Below are positions 8,481-18,037 of a stretch of 61,415 bases of DNA, piece by piece. A program made the position numbers and the translations under genes. Numbering within the stretch: the stretch's first letter is position 1; each line of letters opens with the position of its first letter. The notes beneath the pieces are model-generated. The model searched no databases. It saw nothing but the letters and a program-made list of their open reading frames with translations, and was not told the DNA's origin. This DNA is from an uncultured Porphyromonadaceae bacterium (GTDB lineage Bacteria > Bacteroidota > Bacteroidia > Bacteroidales > Muribaculaceae). The stretch is from the NCBI GenBank assembly GCA_946410185.1, contig CAMJZI010000006.1, positions 1 to 61,415 on the forward strand, given 5' to 3'.

Positions 8481-10808
8481 ATGGCTCAATTCAATACACC
8501 TCCCACCGCTCAACAAGAGGAGCAGATTGTGGACTTTGGCGCATTTGTTCGCAAGTACAAGCGATACTGGTGGCTATTCCTGTTGTCGCTCATAGCATGT
8601 ATATCACTCGCGTTTGCCTACCTGAAGGTGGCCAAGCGCATTTATAACATGAAAGCGGTCGTCCTTGTCGCCCAAGACGACAACGGTGCCGGTGCCGGTG
8701 CCAGCCTGCTCAAGAGCATGAAGCTCATGGGCCAGGGCAGCAAGGTAGATGACGAGATGATCGTTTTCTCGTCACAGGAGTTGTGCACCCAGGTGATCAA
8801 GCAACTGGGGCTTAACCGCACCTATATCGAAGACAGGGGATGGTTCAAGCCCGAGAAGGACCACTACAACACCTCGCCCGTCGAGGTGATTGTACCCGAA
8901 GAGATGTTCGACACACTCTCGGCTGTCAAGTTCAAAATCGATCTGGACAAGGCCGGAAAGGCCAACATCAAGGCCTCAAACGGCAAGGATGTGCTGGCCG
9001 ACGTCAAGAACGTGAGCCTGCCCACGGCTCTCAAGACCACCTACGGCACCTTTGCCATCAAGACCACCGACCGCTACAAGCAGGGCAAGCCTTGCCACAT
9101 CACCGCCAGCCTGATTGGCAACCAGATGCTGGGCGAGCGGCTCAACAAGCGCGTCAAGGTCAAGCTGGCTACCAAAAAGTCTAACGGCATCAACCTGAGT
9201 ATTGCCGACAACAACAAGTCGCGCGGCATCGACATCCTGAACAAGCTCATGGAGCTGTACAACGAGCGCGGCCAGCACGAGAAGGACGAACAGGCCATCA
9301 ACACCGCCAAGTTCATTGACGAACGACTGGCTCTCATCTACAAGGGACTGACCAGCAGCGAGGCTGATATCGAATCCTACAAGCGCGCCCACAAGATTGT
9401 GGATCCCGAGTTGCAGGTCAAGTCGGCCATCGCCAAGCAGGAAATCAGCGACCGGGCCATCATCAAGCTCGAGACCAACAAGCAGTTGCTGAGCATGGTC
9501 AGGGACTTTGTGAGCAATCCGGCCAACAAGCACAGCTATATCCCCTTTGAGGTGGACTCGAGCGCTGCAACAAGCGGCATCAAGGCCTACAACAACCTGT
9601 TGGCCCAGCGCCAGGAGCTGATGCATTCGGCCAAGGGCGACAACCTGGCCCTCAAGCAAATCGATGAACAACTCGAGACCATGCACCATAACGTGCTGCA
9701 GGGCATCAACAGTTCTATCAAGGGTGTTGACGTGCAACTGAACAAGGTGCGCGGCCAGGCCAATGCCACCGCCGGCGACCTGGGACAAGTGCCCACTCAG
9801 GAGCGCGAAGCCCGCGAACTGATGCGCCAGCAGGGCATCCAGAACACGCTGTACACCTTCCTGCTCGAGAAACGTGAAGAGAACGCGCTTGTGCTTGCCG
9901 CCACCACGCCCAAGGGCAAGATTGTGGACCACGCCTATGCCGAGACCACGCCCGTCAGCCCCAATAAAATGATTATCCTGGCCATGGCACTGCTCGCAGG
10001 CTTGATTCTGCCCATGCTCATCGTTTACCTCAAGGACCTGTTCACCACCAAGTTTGCCAACCAGGAAGAGCTCGAGGAGATTTCCCAGGTGCCCTTCATC
10101 GGCCATATCCACCACAACCGTCACAACACCCAACTGGTTGTCAAGGACGGCAAGACATCGTCGATCGTGGAGCTCTTCCGCTATGTGCGCAACAACCTGC
10201 AATTCCTGCTCAACAAGGAGGACGACAAGGTCATCCTGGTCACCAGCAGCGTCAGTGGCGAGGGCAAGTCGTTTATCAGCACCAACATCGCCTCGTCGTT
10301 CGCCCTGCTGGGCAAGCGTGTGGCACTGGTGGGCATGGACATCCGTTCGCCCAAACTGGCTACCATGCTCGACCTGAACGAGATGCCCGGCGTGACCAGT
10401 TACCTGTCGCGCAGCGACGTGACTATCGACCAGATTGCACAACCGTGCAAGGAGGTCAAGGGACTGGATGTGCTGGTGGGCGGAGCCATCCCGCCCAACC
10501 CGTCGGAGCTGCTGCTGGGCGACCGCGTCAAGGACCTGTTTAACGACTTGAGGGAGCGCTACGATGTCATCATCGTTGACTCGGCTCCCGTGGCCATGGT
10601 GAGCGACAGCTTTGCCCTGGACAAGTACACCAATGCCACCGTCTATGTCACCCGCGCCAACTACACACGCCGCAACCACATCAAGTTCATGAACCGCATC
10701 GCAGCCAACAAGCAGCTCAAGAACATGTGCGTGGTCCTGAACGACACCAAGCCGTCGGGCGACAACACCTACGGCTATGGTTACGGCGACAACAAGGACA
10801 AGGACTAA
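8481..10808 (+). CDS. Polysaccharide chain-length tyrosine kinase (Wzc-like)
   Basis: The 775-residue protein fuses a Wzz chain-length domain to a BY-kinase. A first transmembrane helix lies near residues 30-50, a long coiled-coil periplasmic region follows, and a second helix lies near 495-515. The cytoplasmic ATPase carries Walker A (SSVSGEGKSFIS), Walker A' (ALVGMDIRSPKL) and Walker B (DVIIVDSAPVAMVSD). The C terminus TYGYGYGDNKDKD has only three tyrosines, fewer than the tail of Escherichia coli Wzc. It sets polymer length through phosphorylation cycles. No cognate tyrosine phosphatase gene lies in this window. Confidence 0.94.
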   Translation: MAQFNTPPTAQQEEQIVDFGAFVRKYKRYWWLFLLSLIACISLAFAYLKVAKRIYNMKAVVLVAQDDNGAGAGASLLKSMKLMGQGSKVDDEMIVFSSQELCTQVIKQLGLNRTYIEDRGWFKPEKDHYNTSPVEVIVPEEMFDTLSAVKFKIDLDKAGKANIKASNGKDVLADVKNVSLPTALKTTYGTFAIKTTDRYKQGKPCHITASLIGNQMLGERLNKRVKVKLATKKSNGINLSIADNNKSRGIDILNKLMELYNERGQHEKDEQAINTAKFIDERLALIYKGLTSSEADIESYKRAHKIVDPELQVKSAIAKQEISDRAIIKLETNKQLLSMVRDFVSNPANKHSYIPFEVDSSAATSGIKAYNNLLAQRQELMHSAKGDNLALKQIDEQLETMHHNVLQGINSSIKGVDVQLNKVRGQANATAGDLGQVPTQEREARELMRQQGIQNTLYTFLLEKREENALVLAATTPKGKIVDHAYAETTPVSPNKMIILAMALLAGLILPMLIVYLKDLFTTKFANQEELEEISQVPFIGHIHHNRHNTQLVVKDGKTSSIVELFRYVRNNLQFLLNKEDDKVILVTSSVSGEGKSFISTNIASSFALLGKRVALVGMDIRSPKLATMLDLNEMPGVTSYLSRSDVTIDQIAQPCKEVKGLDVLVGGAIPPNPSELLLGDRVKDLFNDLRERYDVIIVDSAPVAMVSDSFALDKYTNATVYVTRANYTRRNHIKFMNRIAANKQLKNMCVVLNDTKPSGDNTYGYGYGDNKDKD

Positions 10809-10838
10809 AAACACTGCTCTGCAGGCACCTCTTTGTAG

Positions 10839-12317
10839 ATGGATAGAGCGCTCATATTTGTGACCCTGGGCTTCGTGCTGCTGTTTCTTGTTGCGCGCGA
10901 AGGCACACGCTTGACGCGGGTTCGCGTTCATGAGATCCTCATTGCCATCTACACGCTCTCGTGCTGCTTTGCACGCCTGTACATCCCCATCATCAAGGGC
11001 GACGCCGATGCCAGCGGCTCGTTTGGCAACAGCCTGGCGATATGGCCGTTCTATGCGATGTCACTCTTCCTTATCTGGATTGTAGCAAAGCGGAAATCGT
11101 GGCACATACGCCGTCCCAACCTGTGGCTGTTCCTCATTTTTGCCGCCTATGCGGGCTACACGCTCGCCAATCCCTATAACCTGGCCCGGCGCCAGACGCT
11201 GGTCGAGGTCTTCTACCTGCTGTCGTTTGCGGTATTCATCTACCTGTTTGCCAACAGTTTCTCGGTCAAGAGCGTGGTCAATGGCATCTACATGGGACTG
11301 GCGGCGACCGTCATCCTGCACTTTGTGCTGGCCATCTGCTATCCCGTGCTGGGCATGGAGAGCGTGGTCAAGATATTTGACACCGAGGCCGCAACACGCA
11401 GCGAGGAACGTGTGGGTGCCGTTGGCACCATGGGACACCCCAATGTGCTGGGAACTTATGTATCCTATTATTTCACCTTCTTTGCCGCCTGTTTTATCAC
11501 AGCCTATAAGCGACGCGAGAGCGCCGTCTTTGCCGTCATGGCATTCATCGTCATCATCCTGAGTGCCAGCCGCAGCGCGCTCATGGCATCGGTGGTAGCG
11601 CTGGTGGGCATTGTGGTGTTCTACGTTTACCGGCGTTACAAGCTACTCAGCTTGCAGAGCATCCTCAAGGGCATCATACCACTGGGTATTTTTATAGCCT
11701 TGTTATTGACTGGCCCGCTGAGTTTCCTGTTCAGCGATATCGAGGATCTGGACGAGATGACGACCTCACGCCTGATGCACTACTATTGCGGGTATGAAAT
11801 CTTCCAGGACCATCCGCTGGTGGGTGTGGGGCTCAATTCCCACCTGGTCTATCTGTTCGAGAACAGTTCGGCCGTCATCTTTGAACAAGTATTTGACATG
11901 ACCGACATCTGGCAGCCCGAGGAGTTCATGTTCTCCAACCCCATCCACAACATCTGGATCATCCTGATTGTGGAATTAGGACTCATCGGCTTCATCCCTA
12001 TACTGTGTTTCGTCATCTGGTATATAGCGACCTTCAAGCGACGAACGCGCCAGTCCAGGAACCGTTATTACAACATCCTGAACATCGCCGGCCTGGGTGT
12101 GGTGTTCTGCTGGCTCATTCAGGGCAACAGTGACTGGGCTCCGCTCACGCCCCAGGTCCTCAGCCTGTCGCTCATGTTCCTGGCCCTGTCGCTCAACCGT
12201 CACTATGCTGCCGAGGTGCATCCCGAGTTTGAGACAGTTGAGGCCTCAAGGCGCCGCCAGCGAGCCGAGATGGCCAAGGCCGAAGGCGAGAAGGCCATTG
12301 AAATCCAGCCAGCATGA
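10839..12317 (+). CDS. O-antigen ligase/polymerase family membrane protein (Wzy-like)
   Basis: The 492-residue protein has about 12 hydrophobic helices and a large periplasmic loop near residues 295-360. That loop holds HYYCGYEIFQDHPLVGVGLN, the usual Wzy_C motif region (HN...F..hPl.GvG). Family members polymerise or ligate undecaprenyl-linked glycans. Placement directly after the chain-length kinase, and a 4-bp ATGA overlap with the next glycosyltransferase, favour a polymerase role. The last 40 residues are charged and cytoplasmic. Confidence 0.88.
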   Translation: MDRALIFVTLGFVLLFLVAREGTRLTRVRVHEILIAIYTLSCCFARLYIPIIKGDADASGSFGNSLAIWPFYAMSLFLIWIVAKRKSWHIRRPNLWLFLIFAAYAGYTLANPYNLARRQTLVEVFYLLSFAVFIYLFANSFSVKSVVNGIYMGLAATVILHFVLAICYPVLGMESVVKIFDTEAATRSEERVGAVGTMGHPNVLGTYVSYYFTFFAACFITAYKRRESAVFAVMAFIVIILSASRSALMASVVALVGIVVFYVYRRYKLLSLQSILKGIIPLGIFIALLLTGPLSFLFSDIEDLDEMTTSRLMHYYCGYEIFQDHPLVGVGLNSHLVYLFENSSAVIFEQVFDMTDIWQPEEFMFSNPIHNIWIILIVELGLIGFIPILCFVIWYIATFKRRTRQSRNRYYNILNIAGLGVVFCWLIQGNSDWAPLTPQVLSLSLMFLALSLNRHYAAEVHPEFETVEASRRRQRAEMAKAEGEKAIEIQPA

Positions 12318-13453
12318 GAGACCCGTCACGACACATACTGTTTCTTGCCACCGAATATGCCGCAGGCATGCGACCCTATGCCAGCGCCATCATCCACGCC
12401 TTGTGGCAGGACGGTGACCAGGCGGTCATCGTGACCAAGCGCGATGATTACAAGCAGGATTTCGCCGACCTGCCGGCCGGCAGCGTCACTTGGATTGATT
12501 ATCCCACAACCCTGTTGGGAAAAGCGATGTTCAGGCTGCGCCCCACACGCTTGATCAAAGCCATTGAGCGGCTCATCGCCGAAACAGACATCAACCTCAT
12601 CTACTCCCTGACCGAAGAATTGGTGCTTGCAAGCAGCATCAACCGCCTGCAACGGCAATGCCCCGTCCTGTACACCGTACACGATGCCACACACCACGAT
12701 GTCAAGTTCAATTCCCTCATCGATCGAGCCAAAGATTTCGTGCTCATGGCAAGGCCACAACGCCTCATGCTGCAACGCACCCGCCACATCGTGACTAACA
12801 GCCACGACCAACTGGACCACATCCGCAGTCACTATCCTGACCACGGGGTATATTACGCACCCTTCCCCACCCTTGTCAACGATGCCATTGCTCAAGGCAG
12901 CGGACGCGTACACGAGTTGGAGGGCGTGGAGGACGGCTATATCCTGTTCTTTGGCAACCTGCACCTGTACAAGGGAGTGCATCTGCTCTACAACGCCTAC
13001 CTCTCTCACCCTGAACTCCAAGACCGCGCACTGGTCATTGCTGGAAGCAAGGACATCTACTTTGAGCGCCATGAGCAGCAAGCAGGTAATCATATCATCT
13101 TTATCAACCGTTTTATTGATGATTGCGAGGTCCATGACCTGTTCGCGCGTGCCGCTGTCGTCGTTTACCCCTACATCTCGGCCACCCAGAGCGGCGTGAC
13201 CAGTATCGCCAGCTACTTTGGCAAGCCGATGGTTTTGAGCGACCTGCCCTTCTTCAAGCACACCTGTGAAGGCTTCCAGGGCATCGAGTTCTTCCCCGCA
13301 GGCGACAGCCAAGCCCTCGCCGAGGCCATCACCCGCTCCCTGCAATCCCCCGCCGACACCACCGAACTCTACACACGCCAATATTCCCCCCAGGCCCTCA
13401 CAGCCTCCCTCTCCGCCATCATCAACCAGCTCACCTCACCCATGATAGAATAA
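12314..13453 (+). CDS. Glycosyltransferase family 4
   Basis: A 379-residue GT-B enzyme. The N-terminal half has Rossmann-like acceptor-domain sequence (HILFLATEYAAGMRPYASAI). The C-terminal half has the nucleotide-sugar domain (YILFFGNLHLYKGVHLL near 212; VVVYPYISATQSGVTSIASY near 283). The usual E(x7)E motif is altered: a Q-S-G stretch stands where GT4 enzymes often have E-G. It overlaps the polymerase stop by 4 bp and so is translationally coupled. It adds one sugar to the exported glycan; donor and acceptor are unknown. Confidence 0.88.
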   Translation: MRDPSRHILFLATEYAAGMRPYASAIIHALWQDGDQAVIVTKRDDYKQDFADLPAGSVTWIDYPTTLLGKAMFRLRPTRLIKAIERLIAETDINLIYSLTEELVLASSINRLQRQCPVLYTVHDATHHDVKFNSLIDRAKDFVLMARPQRLMLQRTRHIVTNSHDQLDHIRSHYPDHGVYYAPFPTLVNDAIAQGSGRVHELEGVEDGYILFFGNLHLYKGVHLLYNAYLSHPELQDRALVIAGSKDIYFERHEQQAGNHIIFINRFIDDCEVHDLFARAAVVVYPYISATQSGVTSIASYFGKPMVLSDLPFFKHTCEGFQGIEFFPAGDSQALAEAITRSLQSPADTTELYTRQYSPQALTASLSAIINQLTSPMIE

Positions 13454-13608
13454 TCGGCCTGTCGCGCGACTTAATTTGCAGCGAAGAAATGATGACACAG
13501 CCCCTGCTTATCCTGTCTTGCAACTGTGTTGCTCCAATCACTGCCCGCAGTGATGGTGTGTTCAGTTTTTTCACAGGCATATTCATTCGTGAATTGGGAA
13601 ATAAACAT

Positions 13609-13616
13609 TACCTTTG
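13609..13616 (+). promoter_or_regulatory. -7 box (TACCTTTG) for beta-helix gene
   Basis: Full match to TAnnTTTG, 35 bases before the ATG at 13652. A 7-bp hairpin (ATCACTG / CAGTGAT, about 13537-13554) sits between the preceding glycosyltransferase and this box and may end the upstream transcript, although it has no adjacent T run. Confidence 0.5.
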
Positions 13617-13651
13617 CCAATCAGTCTAAACGAAAAAACGATAGAACTACT

Positions 13652-15349
13652 ATGAAACAGTCATTGAGATACATTAGTCTTGTTGCCGTCCTTGTGATGA
13701 CAACGCTGGTTGCACAGGCACGGACCTTCCATATCGACGCCGATGCCGTGAGAGGAGACTTAACCATGCAGTTGCGCGCGATGATCACTCGGGCCACCAG
13801 CAGCGACACCGTGGTGCTCAACTTCGGCAAGGGCACCTATACCATCGACGGCACCATCCAGTTCAAATGCCACGTTGTCATCAAGGGAGCCGGACGCGAC
13901 AAGAGCACCATCATTCTTGACAAGGGCAATAACCGCGGAGGGCAAAAAGCCTTTACCGATGACACCTTCTTCAAGATCTACGGCACGCTCAGGAATCCCT
14001 TGACCTTCTCGATGAGCGACCTCACCATCAAGCTCAAGGAGCACAAGGGCATCTGGTGGACAGCGATGGAAATGTATGCCGTCAAGGTCCATCATGCCAA
14101 CCGCGTCGAGATTTCTAATGTGAACAGCTACATGCAGGATGCCAAGATCACCAACTTTGACCTGCACGTGTGCTCCAACGTCTATGTGACCGACTGTATC
14201 GTCTCCAACCTTAACAATTGCGACACAGGCGGTAACGTGTGGGTGCGAGGCACGATGGACAACATCAACATCAAGCGCAACAAGTTCTACAAATATGGCA
14301 AAGACGAAGTAGTGGCCATCTTTGACCGGCTGGTTGATAACACAAATGGGTACCTCAGAGGCAAAGCCGTGCGCACCAACATCTTTATTGAGGACAACGA
14401 GTTTTATTATGGCGGATATCAGGGAAAAGACAAGGACGTGTCGGCCTTCAACCAGATGCTTCTATCGCTCATTACCGACCACATGAAGAGCAACGATAAG
14501 TGCGACACGCGCAACATCCATGTCAATGGCAATAAATTCTATATCAATGACGTGTGCACCCGCTGCATGTACATCAGCTTTGATCCCGCCGACAGCCACG
14601 AGGGCATCTATATCGAGAACAACCAGATTGTCAACTCGGCACTGGATACCGACATGAGGTATTACCGGCAGGACATCGAGGTCAACGATCTGAGTTCCTG
14701 CGACGACATGATCCACATTACCGGCAACACGGTAAGGAACAAAAATGTTGTCCTCAACAACTCAGGCTCTAATGGTTACAGTTTCCTGCTCATGCAGGGC
14801 GGCAATGTGGAGATGAAGCGCAACAGGATTGTCAACGAGGCGACGGTCAATCCCCTGAACGGCAAGAGCACCGGCACCCAGCTCGTGTGGTGTGGTGCCT
14901 CGGGCGGTGCTGTCAACATGTATGACAACGTGTGCAAGGGTGTCAAGTTCATCGCTACCGTGGGCGCTGGCGACGGAGCCCAAACGTTCACGCTCAACGC
15001 CCGCAACAACCATTTTGAAGGCGACACCCGCATCTATTGCAACAAGATCAATCAACTGAACCTGGATTTCACCAGCAACACATTCATCAGCGAGGACATG
15101 AATTTCTTCCTACAGGAATTTGCTCCCCGCGGCACATTGGTGTTCAACAACAACGATGTCACCGTCAAGAAGGGCAACGGCCAGCTCATGACGCATTGGG
15201 ACAAGAAATTCTCAACCAGCAAGTTGCGCTTCGATCGGCTGGAGGTGAGCAACAATGTATTTAAGGGTGTTAAAAACGAGGAGGAATTGCTCCGCAACAT
15301 GACCAATGTGAAAAAGCGCACGGTGCGCAACAACATCGTCAAGCGTTAA
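13652..15349 (+). CDS. Secreted right-handed parallel beta-helix protein
   Basis: The 565-residue protein starts at the ATG at 13652, giving a clean signal peptide (VAVLVMTTLVAQA) just downstream of a -7 box. The mature chain is rich in beta-helix coils with asparagine ladders (VEISNVNSYM, IFIEDNEFYYGG, IYIENNQIVNS, FTSNTFISEDMN). The opening LNFGKGTYTIDGTIQFK resembles pectate-lyase-like folds. In a polysaccharide cluster such proteins often cleave, epimerise or bind the polymer. No catalytic set could be assigned, so activity is open. Its stop overlaps the convergent glycosyltransferase gene by 11 bp. Confidence 0.8.
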   Translation: MKQSLRYISLVAVLVMTTLVAQARTFHIDADAVRGDLTMQLRAMITRATSSDTVVLNFGKGTYTIDGTIQFKCHVVIKGAGRDKSTIILDKGNNRGGQKAFTDDTFFKIYGTLRNPLTFSMSDLTIKLKEHKGIWWTAMEMYAVKVHHANRVEISNVNSYMQDAKITNFDLHVCSNVYVTDCIVSNLNNCDTGGNVWVRGTMDNINIKRNKFYKYGKDEVVAIFDRLVDNTNGYLRGKAVRTNIFIEDNEFYYGGYQGKDKDVSAFNQMLLSLITDHMKSNDKCDTRNIHVNGNKFYINDVCTRCMYISFDPADSHEGIYIENNQIVNSALDTDMRYYRQDIEVNDLSSCDDMIHITGNTVRNKNVVLNNSGSNGYSFLLMQGGNVEMKRNRIVNEATVNPLNGKSTGTQLVWCGASGGAVNMYDNVCKGVKFIATVGAGDGAQTFTLNARNNHFEGDTRIYCNKINQLNLDFTSNTFISEDMNFFLQEFAPRGTLVFNNNDVTVKKGNGQLMTHWDKKFSTSKLRFDRLEVSNNVFKGVKNEEELLRNMTNVKKRTVRNNIVKR

Positions 15350-16406
15350 CGATCTCGTTGATGTAGTCACAGATTGCCTTGCTCATCTCGCGCTCATCGT
15401 AGCGCGAGGTAGCATAACTGCGGTTGGCCATGCCAATGGCATCGCGCTGTGCGTCGGTCATGTCCATCATCTCCTCGATGGCCTGCTTCATGCCATCCAC
15501 GTCATAGGGCTCCACACCTATCACTCCTGGAGCCTTGGAAATATAGTCCATGCTGCTGGTCGTGCGGGTGACAATGGCAGCCTTGCCCATCGCCATCGAC
15601 TGCAGGAAACTCATCTGGCCGTAAGAATACCAGAACTCGGGCAACGGGATGACGATAAAGTCGCTCTCGGCCATCAACTGCATCAGCTCGGGCAACGGAA
15701 TCACAGGGCGGAATGTAATCTCGTCGATATAATCATATTTCTCAGCCAGCTCCGGTTCGCCCACAACAATCAAGCGGTAACCGCGCTTGTCGCTGATCCG
15801 GGCAAATGCCTCACACAGGGTGACGTTGTCGCGCTTGGCCTTGCCAAAGGTGAGTAGCGTTCGGGTGCGCTCCACCGATGGCTGTGGTACGAAATACTTG
15901 CAGTCCACGCCATAGGGGATAAACTTCACCCTGGGGGCCAATTCGGGATAGTATTCACGGTAAAAATCGATCTGCCTGGAAGAATGCACAAGAATATATG
16001 GGCACTTGCGCAGTGCAAAGCGGATGAGCGGTGTCTCGTAGTGGTTGATGCGTGCCCCGTTCAAGCCGCCAATGTCAAACATCAAGTGAGGCGGTTTGTT
16101 CTTGACAAAAGAGCACAGCAATTCATAGACCAGACCGCTCTGGGCTCCATGAGAAACGACGATATCATAATCGTTGCGGCACTTGAACACCTTGATGGGC
16201 TGTTTGATGTAGAACTTGATTTTCTTTTCAAGGTCACGGAACCAACTCTTACGGCCACGGTCAATAATGTCCACCTGATAGCCTTTGGGGAAGTATTTAA
16301 AGAACCAATATCCCTGACCAGCCACCTGTTTATCAGGTGGCTGAATAAGCTCATCATCGACATCGAGATGATGAACCGTCCAGTTGGGCGTGAACAGGAT
16401 TTTCAT
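15339..16406 (-). CDS. Glycosyltransferase family 4
   Basis: The 355-residue GT-B enzyme begins MKILFTPNWTVHHLD. The start at 16406 is preferred because the reading-frame extension to 16427 runs through the -7 box. The donor-binding half includes RTLLTFGKAKRDNVTL, LIVVGEPELAEKYDYI and FIVIPLPEFWYSYGQMSFLQ, followed by SMAMGKAAIVTRTTS, the place of the GT4 E(x7)E motif. It is one of four GT4 enzymes in the cluster. The gene points against the main operon and has its own promoter. Confidence 0.87.
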   Translation of the reverse strand: MKILFTPNWTVHHLDVDDELIQPPDKQVAGQGYWFFKYFPKGYQVDIIDRGRKSWFRDLEKKIKFYIKQPIKVFKCRNDYDIVVSHGAQSGLVYELLCSFVKNKPPHLMFDIGGLNGARINHYETPLIRFALRKCPYILVHSSRQIDFYREYYPELAPRVKFIPYGVDCKYFVPQPSVERTRTLLTFGKAKRDNVTLCEAFARISDKRGYRLIVVGEPELAEKYDYIDEITFRPVIPLPELMQLMAESDFIVIPLPEFWYSYGQMSFLQSMAMGKAAIVTRTTSSMDYISKAPGVIGVEPYDVDGMKQAIEEMMDMTDAQRDAIGMANRSYATSRYDEREMSKAICDYINEIVNA

Positions 16407-16414
16407 TGCGGATG

Positions 16415-16422
16415 CAAAAGTA
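16415..16422 (-). promoter_or_regulatory. -7 box (TACTTTTG), leaderless configuration
   Basis: On the minus strand TACTTTTG is a full match to TAnnTTTG. Only 8 bases separate it from the ATG at 16406. With the usual start about 5-8 bases after the box, the transcript would begin at or next to the start codon. Confidence 0.5.
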
Positions 16423-16546
16423 ACCATTTTGCGTCAAAGAAACGGGAGATCGGCCCTTTTTTTTGCAAGAAACGGTGAATGATAGTGCAATATCCAGGAC
16501 TGGGGCTCGTTTAATAATTGCAGACAACTTTAATGACCCCATACTC

Positions 16547-18016
16547 ATGAGAATACAGACTATCATAAGTTTATGCTTCTTCCTCCTGACCAGTATTTCC
16601 ATTTATGGCCAGGCGGGGTTGCGCCCGCGTGGCGACGTGAACTGCGACTGGGAGGTGAACATCGCCGACGTGAACTCAATCATTGGCTCGATGCTGGCTG
16701 GTGCCGAGTATCACAGCTTTTACACCTATGCCCACGACGTGAATGGTGACAAGGAAATCAACATTGCCGACGCCAACCTGCTCGTCAAGGCCATTTTAGG
16801 CCAGGAACTGCCACCCATGCCGTCCTACTCGGGCACCCTGCCCGTCCTGTTCATCAACACCGATGGGCACCGCAACATCGTCAGCAAGGAGGAGTACCTG
16901 CATGCCGACTGGTGGCTCGACAACATGGGCATCGAGGGCTACGAGTCCATCGGCTCGCCCGAAGAGCCTTTAGGAATGCAGATCAAGGGGCGCGGCAACT
17001 ACACATGGACTCTCAACAAGAAACCTTTACGCATCAAGCTTGACACCAAGGAGAAACTGTTGGGTATGAATAAAGACCGGCACTTCTGCCTGCTGGCAAG
17101 CGACTTCTGGACCACATCATTGGGGTTTGAATTAAGCCGAGGCATCGGTTTGGCCTACACCCCGGCTGTCGAACCCGTCGAAGTGGTGCTCAACGGACAA
17201 TACATCGGCATGTATCTGCTCACCGAAAAGATTCGTGTTGACAAGCACCGTGTCAATATCAACAAGCAAGAAGACGGCGAGACCGATCCCAATCTCGTTA
17301 CGGGAGGATGGCTACTGGAAATTGACAACCATCCCGATGAAAACCAGTTTGGTATGTTCGAGGGCAACGGCAACTGGCTGGCTGTTAAATATCACAGCCC
17401 TGAAAATTTATCACCGGCACAGTTCGACTATATTTATAATTACATCAAGAATGCCAACCAAGCCATCTACACCAATAACAACTCAAGCGTTGAATGGAAG
17501 GATTACATCGACATGGACAGCCTTGCCTGCTTCTATATCGTGAATGAAGTGGCTGATGAAATCGAATCTTTCGCCAACAGCCTGTTCCTGCACAAGCAAC
17601 GTGGCAACAATTCTAAACTGATCTTCGGTCCCGTGTGGGACTTTGGCTGTTCATTTGGCCGCCAACAGACTCCATCGCCCTGTTTCATCTATCAAAACAC
17701 AGCCGAGAACTTCAAGCCGCATTGGCTGGAAAAGATTCTTCAATTCCCTGATTTCCAGCTTTGCGTGCGCTCGCACTGGGAACGTTTCTATGCCGATGGC
17801 CTTCAATCCATCGAGCAGTATATGGATCAATGGGTAGAACGCATTGCTCCAGCCCTGCAGTCCGAATTAGCGCGATGGCCAGAATTCAGGTACGATCACA
17901 ACATCGAGTACCTCCACAATCATCATTACAAACCCTCGCTGCACAACAAAATCGCATGGCTGCAATCCCAGTGGGGCATGCCCACTGGTATTGATGACAC
18001 AGATTGGAACGAGTAG
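16547..18016 (+). CDS. Secreted CotH-family kinase with two dockerin-like repeats
   Basis: The start at 16547 gives a signal peptide (LCFFLLTSISIYGQA) and 489 residues. Two calcium-loop repeats follow: DVNCDWEVNIADVN near residue 28 and DVNGDKEINIADAN near 64. The rest is a CotH domain: GRGNYTWTLNKKPLRIKL, NGQYIGMYLLTEKIRVDKHR, ADEIESFANSLFLHKQR and GPVWDFGCSFGR. CotH enzymes are atypical secreted kinases known from Bacillus spore coats; the target in Bacteroidales is unknown. It sits inside the polysaccharide cluster and converges on the glycosyltransferase at 18038. Confidence 0.88.
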   Translation: MRIQTIISLCFFLLTSISIYGQAGLRPRGDVNCDWEVNIADVNSIIGSMLAGAEYHSFYTYAHDVNGDKEINIADANLLVKAILGQELPPMPSYSGTLPVLFINTDGHRNIVSKEEYLHADWWLDNMGIEGYESIGSPEEPLGMQIKGRGNYTWTLNKKPLRIKLDTKEKLLGMNKDRHFCLLASDFWTTSLGFELSRGIGLAYTPAVEPVEVVLNGQYIGMYLLTEKIRVDKHRVNINKQEDGETDPNLVTGGWLLEIDNHPDENQFGMFEGNGNWLAVKYHSPENLSPAQFDYIYNYIKNANQAIYTNNNSSVEWKDYIDMDSLACFYIVNEVADEIESFANSLFLHKQRGNNSKLIFGPVWDFGCSFGRQQTPSPCFIYQNTAENFKPHWLEKILQFPDFQLCVRSHWERFYADGLQSIEQYMDQWVERIAPALQSELARWPEFRYDHNIEYLHNHHYKPSLHNKIAWLQSQWGMPTGIDDTDWNE

Positions 18017-18037
18017 TAACTAGATGCAGAAACTTGT

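Noticed and set aside
8976-10931. Long antisense open frame (651 codons) opposite the chain-length kinase
   Set aside because: It mirrors the GC-rich third codon position of the real gene; its translation is low-complexity (H, V, A, D, Q rich) with no recognisable domain.
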